Shown: positions 1 to 10,532 of the stretch, piece after piece
Numbering within the stretch: the stretch's first letter is position 1
How the letters are laid out: the number at the start of each line of letters is the position of its first letter
Assembly: GCF_001641265.1 (NCBI RefSeq)
Contig: NW_020167532.1
Coordinates: 248,001-312,000, forward strand
Source of the DNA: Pseudogymnoascus destructans
Lineage: Eukaryota; Ascomycota; Leotiomycetes; Thelebolales; Thelebolaceae
Direction: 5' to 3'
Length of the DNA: 64,000 nt
The notes under the pieces: model-generated
The model's input: the letters and a program-made list of their open reading frames with translations, nothing else
What the model was told of the DNA's origin: nothing
The model's database searches: none
Made by a program: the position numbers and the translations under genes

Positions 1-671
1 AGGCAGTGGACGCGCAGGAGACCAATGATCGAGAAGTATCCCAACATGCGGTAGATGGACTTGGAACCGTAGTCACCAGCGACCGCCATCGGCTCTTCGT
101 TGCGCTTCATGGCGGCTAATTGTTCATTGATCTGGGATCGCTGGATGAGGGAGTACAGCACGTTCAGAACGCTGTAGCAGCCCCAGGTGTTGGGGTTGTC
201 GCGGAGGAGTTGGACTTCCTCGTCGTTGTTGGCTTGTCGCGCAATCTTGTTCCTGTAGGAGCAGAAGCTGTTGAACTGGTAGATAAATTCGTCGATGACA
301 TCCCATGCCCAGTAGTACTACAGCCGGCAACATTAGTTTCGGTCTTGCTGCTTGGATTAGGACAATCTTACGGAAGGTGGCTCCAAGTCAACCGGCCCGT
401 CCGAGTTCAAGATGAAGTGGAACAAGCTGCAGTAGCTGTCGTAGCTCTGGAACTTGACCTCAAGGGAGGCGGAAAAGTCCAATGGTTGCGCAGCAGCGGC
501 AAGCCGCGACTGGATGTCGTCGGTCTGCTGGGCCATGCTTAACTCCCCGCCGAAGTCGTCATCCTGATAGTTGACCTGCTCACGGTAGTCGGCGGCCAGG
601 ACCTCCTCCGCGACATCAGACGCATCATCCAAGTCCCTAGGCGGGATGCCGCTGTTCTGGAATCCGCTCAT
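1..671 (-). CDS. Eukaryotic translation initiation factor 3 subunit L, N-terminal part (gene runs off the window start)
   Basis: The protein is subunit L of eIF3, the cytosolic complex that loads mRNA and initiator tRNA on the 40S ribosome. Exon 1 is 671..372 and exon 2 is 317..1 (continuing outside). The intron 371..318 (54 nt) has GTAAGA and TAG ends. The joined frame gives the family signature YCSLFHFILNS, then YYWAWDVIDEFIYQF, NTWGCYSVLNVLYSLIQRSQ and GYFSIIGLLRVHCL, which match fungal eIF3l closely. The N-terminus (MSGFQNSGIPPRDLDD, then acidic DYREQVNYQDDD) is the usual variable leader. About 205 of the ~475 residues normal for the family are present. It is transcribed divergently from the Nrd1-like gene. 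Family assignment is near certain; only the 3' part is unseen. Confidence 0.93.
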
Positions 672-1241
672 TTTGAGATGCTTGAGGTAGACGTCGCTGT
701 CGTTGGCTTTGACGTTGTCAGAGGGAGAATTTGCGGGCGCGCTGTCGGCTAGCCCTAAAATTTCGCGTAAGACAATTTGGTGATGCCAGATGATATTTCA
801 GTGGCGGGTGGGATTAAAGTCTTTTGGTACCATCTACAATTTTAAATATGCTATTGCTACAGGTGGGACATAATGTATTTAACTATCAGTATATATTACA
901 GAATTTTGCTGGTTCTTATACTCCCTGTTGCTCTTTCAGTATGGCATTCTCCCAGCCAGCCCCGCTCCCTCACCATCTCCCCTCTAGTCACGTGAGTATC
1001 ACAATCTTCTGCACGTGATATAATATACAGGAGGCAAGAGCGACCCACACCCCGCACCAACAGAGGCGATTAATTTAGCGCCAACCCTAATTCACGCGCT
1101 AAGCTCTATCAAGCACGCCTTATCCCTCTGAATATTGCGTCGTTTGTCCAACATCCCATCCTTCTTGAAGGTAAACAAATACCAGATATACAGGAGTGCA
1201 CGACGTGGATAGTCGTCCTCGAAGTTATCTGGAAAGACCAA
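672..1241. promoter_or_regulatory. Divergent promoter region between eIF3l and the Nrd1-like gene
   Basis: This 570-bp stretch separates two genes that are read away from each other. No coding exon is visible. Two CACGTG E-box cores lie 23 bp apart at 989..994 and 1012..1017. The E-boxes are seen directly; that they act as sites for a bHLH factor is inference. Confidence 0.4.
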
Positions 1242-2909
1242 ATGGCTACTTTGTCTAGTTCTGTGACTCTGGACAGAGCTTATTTTGAAACCCTGCTGCG
1301 AAAGTGAGTTACACCCGCTGATAGGGGCCCCTTGGCGCCGTAGGCAGATGTAACATCCAGGCTAATATGAATATTTACAACAGAGCCCAGTTTGTATGTT
1401 TACAACGCAGATTTTGAAGCTATTCTAATGCAATTTCCAATGTAGCATTCTTCTGGCGTAGACCACAGTACTCCTACGGACCTGCCCATGGTGACAATTA
1501 CCAAATCTGACTACGATGGGCTGGTACGTTATTATACACTTCCCCCATTTTATGCAACTGTCATATTTACAACATATAGCTTGTTTCTTCTCGAGAATAC
1601 GGTATGACAGCCCCTCAGGCCTCCACGCCAGATTCCAGGCTCTATCAGTGCGGCGCAGCTCAGGACTTACTGTGTGTGCATTAGCAAATCTACGCCGGAA
1701 CCTATACAAAGGGGGGGTCTCAAAAGACATTCTTGATGCAAGCTTTCACTTCAAACTCTACATATCAGAAACTAACCCAGAGGCGATATAGATCCTTGTT
1801 AACGACACTCCAATCAGCGCTCAGGATAGCACCAACTTGGCACCAGGCGGCACATCAGATGCCAACCCCCCACAATTGACTCGGGCCCCAGAGCCTCCCA
1901 CAGCATATGGAATTGCTCCCAGTTATCACAACGAAAACGCCAATAAATACACAAACTATGGCAGCCACATGGTGGGCCATACATCGAAGGCCGTAGAATA
2001 CAGTGGTCAGTTCGATGACATCTATTCTCAAAATGAAGGGCAGGATGGGTACTTCAACAATGGCAACAACCGCACTGAAGTTGGCCGTGATGGCCAGTTT
2101 TTGAGAAACGCCAAGCGTACGATACAATTGAGCAACCTCCCAGAAGCGACCACGCATGCAGATGTGACAGATGCGGTCAAAGGTGGAATGCTACTTGATG
2201 TTTTCCTTCGCAGCCAAGATCGAGCTGCATCTATCTCTTTTCTAGACGGGAATGCTGCGAACGATTTTTTCCGCTATGCTAAGCGCAACGATCTTTATAT
2301 TTGCGGGAAAAGGGTTAGTATTGTAGAGCTATACTATTTTGCCAATACAGGTTCTAAATTGACTCTAGGTCGCGATTTCGTGGTCAGACCGACACTTCAC
2401 CCTCGCGAACCATGTCGCCCATAAGATTGGAATGGGTGCAACGAGAAATATCGTTATTCGATCCGCAAGTACAAGGCACACGGATGAGTCTATCCGGGAA
2501 GATCTGGATCACATCCACAACCTAGTCGTCATCAGCATTAAATTCGTCGACAGAGATGCTCATATATCAACCAATTCCGTCCACAATGCCATGTTTGCGA
2601 GAACCTGCATGATGTGAGTGTAGTGGATAAGTGAATTTTGTGATTCTAACATGAAACAGGTCACGAAGCAAATACAAGGGCTGCAAAATCGAATGGGATA
2701 TCGATGAGTGTGCTGCTCCCATCCCAGTCCTCAAACCACGCCCAGTTCAAAAGGAGAATAATGCACCGAAGCCAAGAGCTCCAATCAACCGATTTGCTCT
2801 GCTCAACATGGATGGCGCTACAGATAGCTCGGCTGACGAAGATTCTATGCTGGGCATGGACAGCTTTCAGGCAGACCTCGTCTCTGGTTTGAACGGGGTT
2901 GCTGTGTGA
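1242..2909 (+). CDS. RRM RNA-binding protein similar to negative regulator of differentiation 1 (Nrd1)
   Basis: Eight exons join in frame: 1242..1303, 1384..1393, 1446..1523, 1580..1601, 1685..1737, 1792..2313, 2369..2613 and 2660..2909, giving 413 aa. The N-terminus (VTLDRAYFETLLRKAQF, then VTITKSDYDGLL.SREYANLRRNLY) matches the conserved start of fungal Nrd1-type proteins. Two RRM domains lie at about residues 184-255 and 273-345. The second contains ATRNIVIR and the C-terminal edge SKYKGCKIEWDID. Such proteins bind mRNA and hold back sexual development in fission yeast; a role here is only by homology. The gene is intron-dense. One exon is only 10 nt and one intron (1738..1791) starts with GC, not GT. 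A tail rich in Pro and Asp/Ser ends the protein. Assignment is strong for RRM/Nrd1 family, weaker for function. Confidence 0.82.
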
Positions 2910-3641
2910 ACACTATTGTGATTCTCGAGTGCTGATTCACTGAGAACCGTATTCAGTTTATGTGTCTTATATTATTTTCTTATTTCTTTAGCAAATTACC
3001 TCTGATATCGGGCTGGGCGTCACACATGGTACTTTCTTTTATGGCCGCCTGCGATTGGCACTTCTCATGTTTACCACCACAGATACCCAAAAATTTGCTT
3101 TGCCTTTGCTTTTACCAACCTTCTCGGTATCTGCGGATGATTCGTTTTAGCTACTAGAGTATGTAGCATGTCCGAGTAGTAGCGCTAGAGATGCCACGTT
3201 AAGAAAAGGAATGATTTATATGCCTCCGTTTATTTTTGATTGCCAAATGTCCAGAGGAAAGGGAGTGTATAACAGCGAACGAAAGGGTTTGGACTACCTG
3301 CAAATCCTGTTGCCGCTCCTACTCGAAAAAGATCGCGATTGTTTGATCCAACTTAAAGTTATCAGATGATTTATTATAAACCAGCCTATCCATACTTTCT
3401 ATAAATTACCGCCCTGCGGTGACATCACATTTACCCGATAACCCCCACCAAACTTTACTTCCCAACCCACCTCACGATCTCGACAGATCGCTGAACCCCG
3501 CCTCAAACCCGTTCTTATTATTGTTTTCTTGCCTTCGCTTTGCCATTATCTGTAGCACGTACCGCTCTATCTTTGCTCAACAGCGCTCTTTCCCCAATAC
3601 CAATCACAGACACCTAGCGTCCAAAACCCACACCCGCCACT
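2910..3641. other. Intergenic region with no gene seen
   Basis: It holds the 3' region of the Nrd1-like gene and the promoter and leader of the YjbQ-family gene. A pyrimidine-rich, CAC-rich tract before 3642 is a typical fungal leader. I see no conserved coding exon on either strand. Confidence 0.5.
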
Positions 3642-4124
3642 ATGTCCTGGTTTCAAAAGACAATAACTCTGCCTCCCAAGTCGCGGGGCAGCTATCTCAT
3701 CACCGACCACATCGTCGACAGTCTTCCAGAGCTCAAGGGCTACAAAGTAGGCCTTGTCAACCTGTTTGTCCAGCACACGTCCTGCGCGCTCTCCCTCAAC
3801 GAGAACTGGGATTCGGATGTGAGGGAGGACATGAGCGATGCGCTTGACCGCATTGCGCCAGAGGATAAAAAGGGAGACCTATACAGACACTCGGCGGAGG
3901 GTTTGGATGATATGCCTGTATGCTCTCAGCAAAGGTTTGGGTAGGTAGTGGCTAACAAGCTGTAGGCACATATTAAGAGCGCATTGATTGGAGCGAGCGT
4001 GACGATACCCATAAAGGATGGAAAGCTGGCGACTGGGACGTGGCAGGGAGTGTGGTATCTAGAGTTCAGGGCGGCTAGGCACCAGAGGAAGGTGGTGGCT
4101 ACGATACAGGGAGAGAAGGCATGA
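3642..4124 (+). CDS. YjbQ/UPF0047 family protein
   Basis: Exons 3642..3917 and 3966..4124 (intron 48 nt, GTATGC..TGTAG) give 144 aa, the normal size for this one-domain family. Family hallmarks are visible: LFVQHTSCALSLNENWD near the N-terminal third, DVREDMSDALDRIAPED, YRHSAEGLDDMPAHIKS (the conserved HSxEGxDDMPAH block) and GTWQGVWYLEFR near the end. Bacterial members have been linked to weak thiamine phosphate synthase activity, but the biological role of the family is unsettled, so no function is claimed. The gene converges on CFIm25, with 158 bp between stop codons. Confidence 0.92.
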
Positions 4125-4282
4125 GTAGCATCGGTTCTAGAGCGTCACAATTCTGCTGGCTGCAACATGCCAACCCACCCAAATGTTCTTGACGATCATT
4201 ACATATTGTACACCTGGTCCTATGGTATCTATGCATATAGCCATGCTTTCCCTAACGCCAACTCCGTTTGTGTGCTGCAAGT

Positions 4283-5138
4283 TCAAACCTTCTCCTCATT
4301 CGTAGGGAAATCCTCGATTTCTATATCGCCACCGGCCAGAACCTTCGTCTGTGGCACGTAGCCGTTGGCATCTGGCGCCTGGCCGGGTGTCGCAGCAACA
4401 ACCTGTCCCTTCTCATCCACGAATTCAAAGTTATAACGCGAGAGCAGATGCGGAATCGCGGATAGCTGGGGGCCGTAGCGCGCAGTGTTATCGTAGAGTT
4501 CGAAGAGCGGGACGGCGAGGAGCTTCATGTTCTTTGGCACGCTAAGAACCTCTGTATCGTGTTAGTTCTGATCAAGATAGAGACGCGGGGAACGTACTCT
4601 GTCGCGGAAGCTGGATGAAGTAGAGTTTTTTGCATTCCTTCGGCCTTGTTACGTGGGCGGGGATGAATGGGTACATGAACGTCTCAAAGTTTGGGCGCCA
4701 CCATTGCGCCAACGTGTCGCCAATTTCCCAGTCCTCATTGACTCCCTCTCCCGAGAACTGCGATCCGACCGGTGCGAGCCGTTCATTCAGTCGCGCCTTG
4801 AACCCCTCGATCTCGTCGTCCTCGGGCTTGAGGTAGTCGCCCGGGAGCTTGAAGAACGCGTTTGCAATCTGTAGCATCAGGATGTGAGGGTGATTGTGCT
4901 CGTGACAGACGAGGATGCCTTCACAGGTACGGCGCATTCCATGAAGCTCATAGTGCTCTTCGAGGCGCTTTAGGCGGGCAAGTACTGACGGGTCTTCTTC
5001 GGGCTGGTTCTCCTTGGTGCCAAAGGTGTAGTTGGAGAGTGGGTAGAGGCGGATTGTCTCCGACTGGTTCCCATTGAAGCTGAGAGGGAGAATTGGGGCG
5101 TATGAGGTTTGGAGGGCGGTGGCGGTGATTGTTGACAT
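4283..5138 (-). CDS. Cleavage factor Im 25-kDa subunit (CFIm25, NUDT21-like, CPSF5)
   Basis: Exon 1 is 5138..4598 and exon 2 is 4551..4283; the intron is 46 nt (GTACGT..ACAG). The product is 269 aa. It is a Nudix-fold RNA-binding subunit of the nuclear cleavage factor that picks poly(A) sites. Visible family blocks are YPLSNYTFGTKE, RTCEGILVCHEHNHPHILMLQ, FKLPGDYLKPEDDEIEGFKARL, WWRPNFETFMYPFIPAHVTRPKECKKLYFIQLP (in pieces) and VPKNMKLLAVPLFELYDN. The last block spans the splice junction, which confirms it. The degenerate Nudix box lacks the full catalytic Glu set, as is normal for CFIm25. The C-terminal extension beyond LYDN (YGPQLSAIPHLLSRYNFEF, then an acidic tail) is the usual one. Confidence 0.95.
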
Positions 5139-5512
5139 GATTGCTCTTGGAGGTGAGAAGGTGGAGAGAGGGAGCTGTTCCTACGTAGCACGGTTGAGCT
5201 TGTCAGGAACGGATTAACGTTGTTGTGCTGGTGGGCTGGAGTCGCTGACAAACCTTGGCACGATGGCTCCATTTCATTTCTATGAGGATCGGGTTGCTTA
5301 TAACATATGTAAAGAAAAATAACCCCTTTAATGACCTAGATATTATTGGAGCTCTTCAACAAGCTCGTTACTCAAAAATTAAGATAAAAGCATCAAGTTT
5401 GCTGTCTTTAATTGCATCATCAATTCCCAGCTTTGCACACAAGTACTATGGCTAGAACATCGAATTCCTCAATGTGGTCTTACATATCGAACAAGCACAG
5501 TAGCAAAATTAA
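5139..5512. other. Intergenic region between CFIm25 promoter and Ku80 3' end
   Basis: The right half is AT-rich and forms the 3' end of the Ku80 gene; the left half is the CFIm25 leader and promoter. No gene seen. Confidence 0.5.
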
Positions 5513-7852
5513 CTATTTCGCACGCATCGGTATATCGCTCGTCACAGCATAGAACTCCGTTGCTTCCTCCTCGCTCACCGTGCTAACCTCCGTTTTCCGC
5601 TTGTCCACCAACCCAAGCCTCGCCTTCTTAATCTCCCACCACAGCTCTCTCCGATCACCCCCTAACTTCTCTTTCAGTAGATCCTCCTTCAGTCGCCGTA
5701 TAAACGAATTATACACCTCCGGCATTTCCAGACTCGCCAGCTCGTCCCGCATCACACCCAAATTCGCAATAGCCTGCCCATAACCGCTGTCGCCGAGGCT
5801 ATGCTCGACCAAGGAGCGTATGATCCCATCCATCTCCTTGCTGGCTGATTCGATCGTTGTGATATCCTCTGCCGTGCCAAGACGCTGCTTATATTCCGGA
5901 ATAGCATTATCAGAGTTGATTTCGGACCTCTCCTCGCGGCTGAGCAGGGCGTCGACATTGAGACCTGACAGGGGCTTGATGGCCTCCTTTGCGCGGCGGC
6001 CCTTGGCCTTCGGTGGCACTTTCTTGACGTCGGCGGCTTTGATGAGGGCTTCAAGCTCAGTTGCGCTGGCCTTGACGAGATCGGCTGGGGGTTTCGAGTA
6101 TTTCATGAGAACTTCGGGAGGAGGTTGGACCGGCTCGTCGGGTTGCACGGCGCGGCGACGGATGGCTTGGTTGATGCGGTGGAGGACGGGAGAGTATGTG
6201 TCTTCGATGGCCATGTATTCTACGGGGTTGCCCTCGTCATCCTTGCCAAATGTTGAGATGTCCATGGCGTCAACATAGGCTGACATGGCCCTGGTGAGAT
6301 CATCTGTAGGGAGGTTGCGGTGTTTGGTCATGGTCTGGCCAGATAGTGTGATGACGCGGTCAAGTGGAGGGAATCGGTACAGGCGAACATCCTCGGCGAA
6401 GGGAAGAGGCACGTCAATCAGAGACTCGAGGTCTGGCTCGATGGATGGCGACAGGAGGACAAGCTGGGGGTCTTTACCGTCTTTCAAGACGATGCGAGCG
6501 ACGGCATATGACTCCAGTTCTGCAAGTGAATGAACGAGAGATGAGAGCGCAAGTCGAGCCTTTTCATTCGACCTCGCAGCAACAGTAACACAGCTTTCGC
6601 CCATGTTGAAATATCGCTCGTACTACGGAGGTATGTCAGAATATGCGCCAAGATAAAGTGATAGCCGTTTGGCAAAATGCTACTGACCCTTTCGGCTGGT
6701 ATGAATCCTACGATCGAGAAGCTTGCCACTGTCTCCAGCTTCGTTATGTTCTGGTCTGACTCGGCGATAGCAACTGCGGTCCGGCCATACTCGAACCCTT
6801 GAGCAAGATCATCTCTGTCGACATCTCTCTTCCCGCCAGGCGCAGACTCATCCACTATCTTGTATGTCCTTGCATTCTTCACCGAGGTAAGTGCATCACC
6901 TTGGGCTGAAATGTCTTCCATCTTAACATCGCCCTCGTTGTCACCAGCCATTTCCGCCACAACGTAACTGCTGGCAGAAGGCGGTTTGGCGACCTTGGTG
7001 CGGAAATAGCGCTCGATATCAATACACATAGCGGTATCGTACTTCTCAGGGTCCCCTAACGTGAGCTGGCCCTTGAAAGTCGCATACGGTCTGTAATCCT
7101 TGACGCGCGGTATGGATAAGTCCTGGACCGCCTCTGCCGCAGTGCCAAATATTGACTTTTCACATTTGTCCGCAAGACTTCTCAAAACCTTCTCATTGCC
7201 AGCCTAAATTGTGTCAGCAAGAATTGTAAACAATGGACCAAGATAAAATAACCTTCAGCGAATCCTTGTCTTCCTCCTTAAAGCCAAACTCGAGGTCATC
7301 AAAGTCAACGCCCCTAGTATTATGTTAGCCACCAGATGAGACATTGGGGCCCATCGAAGCTCACAAGACTACCAATTCTATGCCATCTTCATTCAGCTTT
7401 GAAGACGTCTCATCCAGATCATCAGAGTCCATCAAGCCCGTCCCATTGGTGACCAGAACAATCTTCCTCGCATACTTCAACTTCTTCGTGAATCGCTCCA
7501 TCATATCAATAGCAATTATGATCGCCGAAACCGCATCTCCCACATCCGACTTGCTTGGTTTGACACTCTTCTGCAGTTTTTTCAGATCCGGCACTTTTAT
7601 GGGTCCTAGAGGCTGCATAATGGAGATGTTGTTGTACCCTTCCTCCCCCTCCAAGGCGTTGTTCGTCTCATCGGTCCTAAACCCAACAATTCCAACTGTG
7701 AGAGTAGTCCGTCCAGTGATCATAATCGTAGCAAGAGAATCCCAGACATATCTCATCGCAAAGTCCAGGTCGCTTTCGTTTCTTCCATTGCTCTTCCTGC
7801 CCATGGAAGCGCCATGGTCAACGACGAAGATGGTTGCCTCCTTGCCCGACAT
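5513..7852 (-). CDS. ku80: Ku80, DNA-end-binding subunit of the Ku heterodimer
   Basis: Exons 7852..7365, 7313..7253, 7203..6688 and 6622..5513 give 724 aa, the usual fungal length. Introns are 51, 49 and 65 nt. Ku80 pairs with Ku70, binds broken DNA ends and starts non-homologous end joining; it also acts at telomeres. The N-terminal vWA-like domain is clear (ATIFVVDHGASMGRKS, VTNGTGLMDSDDLDE). The central beta-barrel region begins near YATFKGQLTLGDP and includes GFIPAERYERYFNMGES, which spans the third junction and matches family GF(I/V)P..Y.R.Y.MG. A C-terminal helical region follows (EDITTIESASKEMDGIIRSLVEHSLGDSGYGQAI). It has a promoter shared with the TMEM205-like gene. No sign of damage. 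Confidence 0.95.
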
Positions 7853-8211
7853 CTTGCCGAGGCAGAGTTATGCTACTGTGTTCTTCTATCACATAAAAAA
7901 ACTGAGCTGTTAAAAAGCAGATTAAAACCCAGAGTCCCTGGAAGCGAAATGGAAACCTGTCGATGATTGAAGGATTTCGATAGATGGCTGGGCTAGGCAA
8001 ACGCGTTATCTCACGCGTCCAATTAACCATTGTGTCACGGTCTCACGTGCAGATAAGACAGTTTGGTTGCCTCGGATAACGGCTGATGACGGCTCCCACT
8101 TTATAGTGGATCTTCTTGGGCATCGGCTCCAACTTCTTGCTCCTTAATCCAGTCCCCTCCCCGCAACGAAGCATCAATTGAACATACATACAGCTTCACT
8201 CAAACTCCAAA
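7853..8211. promoter_or_regulatory. Divergent promoter region of Ku80 and the TMEM205-like gene
   Basis: This 359-bp gap lies between two start codons read in opposite directions. A CACGTG core is at 8044..8049 and a GATAAG motif directly follows at 8053..8058. These are sequence observations; their use as bHLH or GATA-factor sites is inference. Confidence 0.4.
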
Positions 8212-8935
8212 ATGGCCGACGTTTCAATCTTTAACACTTTGGCTCCGTATCATATCATTGCGTAAGTCATTCGTCAGGCCGGTGTTTGGGCTCCTACTGA
8301 CAGATTCAGATATGGCACCCACCTCGGCGCGCAGGTCTGGCAGGTAAGTAACATAACATAGATCCCGTCTCTCGAAAACATTTCACCATCACACCATCAG
8401 CTATCAATCCCTCCCAACACCTCCCCCATCACCATCCCCAACCCCCCCATCACTCCCCCCAACTAACACCCCCGCACAGACCTTCGTCAGCGGCATAACC
8501 GCCTACCAAACCCTCGAGCGCTCCCAATTCTCCGCCCTCCAACAACGCGTCTTCCCCCGCTACTTCACCCTCCAAACCGCCCTCCCCCTCCTCATGGCCC
8601 TAACCTACCCCGGCGCCAACCTAGGCCCCTCCTCCTACCACGGCGCCCTCGCCCCCGCAAACCACTGGAGCGTGCTGTACCCCCTGACCACGGCGTTCGT
8701 GTGCGGCTTCCTCAATCTCGTGTTCGTGGGCCCGAAGACGTCGGAGCTGATAAGGCTGAGGAAGGCGCAGGAGATCAAGGATGGGAAGAAGAGTATTGAT
8801 CCGGCGCCGCATAGTAAGGAGATGCTTGGGCTCAATAAGACGTTTGCGCGTGTGCATGGTGCGAGCGCGCTGTTGAACTTGGTTAGCTTGGGCGCGAGTG
8901 TTTGGTATGGGGTTTGGCTTTCGGCGCGCTTGTAG
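8212..8935 (+). CDS. TMEM205-like (DUF4149) multi-span membrane protein
   Basis: Exons 8212..8261, 8310..8343 and 8480..8935 give 179 aa. The second exon is only 34 nt. Introns are 48 and 136 nt, and the second is C-rich. The protein starts MADVSIFNTLAPYHIIAYGTHL and shows the family block GAQVWQTFVSG...LERSQFSALQQRVFPRYF. It has about four hydrophobic segments: around residues 13-35, 58-75, 88-112 and 150-172. Members are small membrane proteins of uncertain role; the human relative has been tied to cisplatin resistance. The start is chosen because it gives the conserved first membrane segment when spliced. Exon 3 has a marked C/G-rich codon bias in its first half compared with its second half. 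Confidence 0.85.
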
Positions 8936-10532
8936 GTGGATTATGCGCGCCGGAATGCCTGGGGTCTCGGGGAAGCTGGGAGTGTATGGTTGGGATTGGT
9001 GGCTCGGACGGTACTTGGGGGTGGAAAGGGGCTGGAGATTAAATCCATCTCATAGATACATGTGGAATCAACGCTTCGAAGACTTCGTGCAGTAGAACGA
9101 CAGTGCAGCGTCGCCTAGAAGGTGTTCGAACAGCCCGACTGTGCTGTTGCACGAGAAAAATGACCCCCTTCCCCCAGTAATAGAGTGATGGTTCTGCGTT
9201 TGGTATGTAGTTCTTGTGGACATGCTTGGGAGGGTCGTTTTTGAGTTTAAGAAATATATATTTGTTTATTACAGCTTCACAGCGGCTATTTTATATGGTG
9301 GTCGTGATTAAATTTTATATTATTGATTATTATTAGAATAAAATATATAAAAAAATACCATCCCAGAAGTTTAATAAGACATACAAATATTTGTAATTTA
9401 ATAGTAGCTCAGTATTAATCCGAACCAGATTGATGTCATCACTATGAGTAATCATAAAATCACTAGAATCCAATACATTTATTCCCTCATAAATGCCTCG
9501 ACAGCAATCTATATATGCCGCAAGTATCCGGCCCAACCCAACAGCACCCCAATCCTTCCGAGACAGTCAAGTTGGCAAACAGGCAGTCACACGGCCATTC
9601 AAAATCATAGCAAATAAAGTAGCCGGGTAGTAGTTTCTTCTCATTGACACACACACACCTCGACTTGCGAGACGCATTAAAAACTATATACCCTACTCCG
9701 ACGTAAACCCAGTGAAGCCCAAACGAGCACGTATCAGCTAGGAAAAAAACGTCAACCCCCCATCTCTCAACCACCACCATTATTACTATTCAGAATACTG
9801 CCACGAGAGAGCCTCAAAATTATGGGTAAATTATGTAGGGACTGTGTGGTCTCCAGTATCCGCTCCTCCTCCCCCGATCTCCATCCCATAAAAGCCTCAT
9901 ATCCATGTAAAAAAAAATGAATGTTCTGTGTTCCAATCATAAATCATGTAATAAGGAATGGATTTTTCCCAGTCCCTGTCCATCCGTCCGTGCCGTTCCC
10001 ATTTTAAAGCGCCCAGCCACCGTCGAAGGGGGCCCGCTTCAGTTCCGTGTTCCCTAACCTGCTCCCAATTCGCAACAAAAGTCTTGAAGAAGTGTCGGAT
10101 CCCTCCATGCGGGGGACCATAAAAAGTGGTATAAATAAAATTCGCACAAAGGCGACGTCGCCCCGAAGCTGCCAGTTAAGGCGTCAGGACGGCGGAAAGA
10201 AATTGAATTCGCAGGTGACAGTGAGGCTCCAGGCCATGTGTTTTAAGCCCTGTACGAAGTCCCCACTAGTCGTGTTTCGGACCAGAGACGAAGAGAGATA
10301 TCGATGTTATTTGTCGAAAAAAAGAAATGTTGTGTATTTGCGCATCGAACCGTCTCATATATTATGAGAGGCGATGCTGAAAACAAGTCGCGCTTGTTTC
10401 CTTAAAAAAATCCATTACCAAAAAAAAAACAGCCATTCCGTAAAAACCATGGGAATCGATCGATCGTCGCCGCGAGATCGTAGTATAGGAGGTATTCCCA
10501 TCTGCCGTAACCACCAGAACGCCGTTAAGATA
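8936..10532. other. Long intergenic region, no gene seen
   Basis: About 1.6 kb with AT-rich stretches near 9240-9360. It separates two genes whose 3' ends face each other, so much of it is probably 3' untranslated sequence. Open frames here are short and lack recognisable protein features. A (CA)n tract lies near 9648-9658. Confidence 0.45.
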
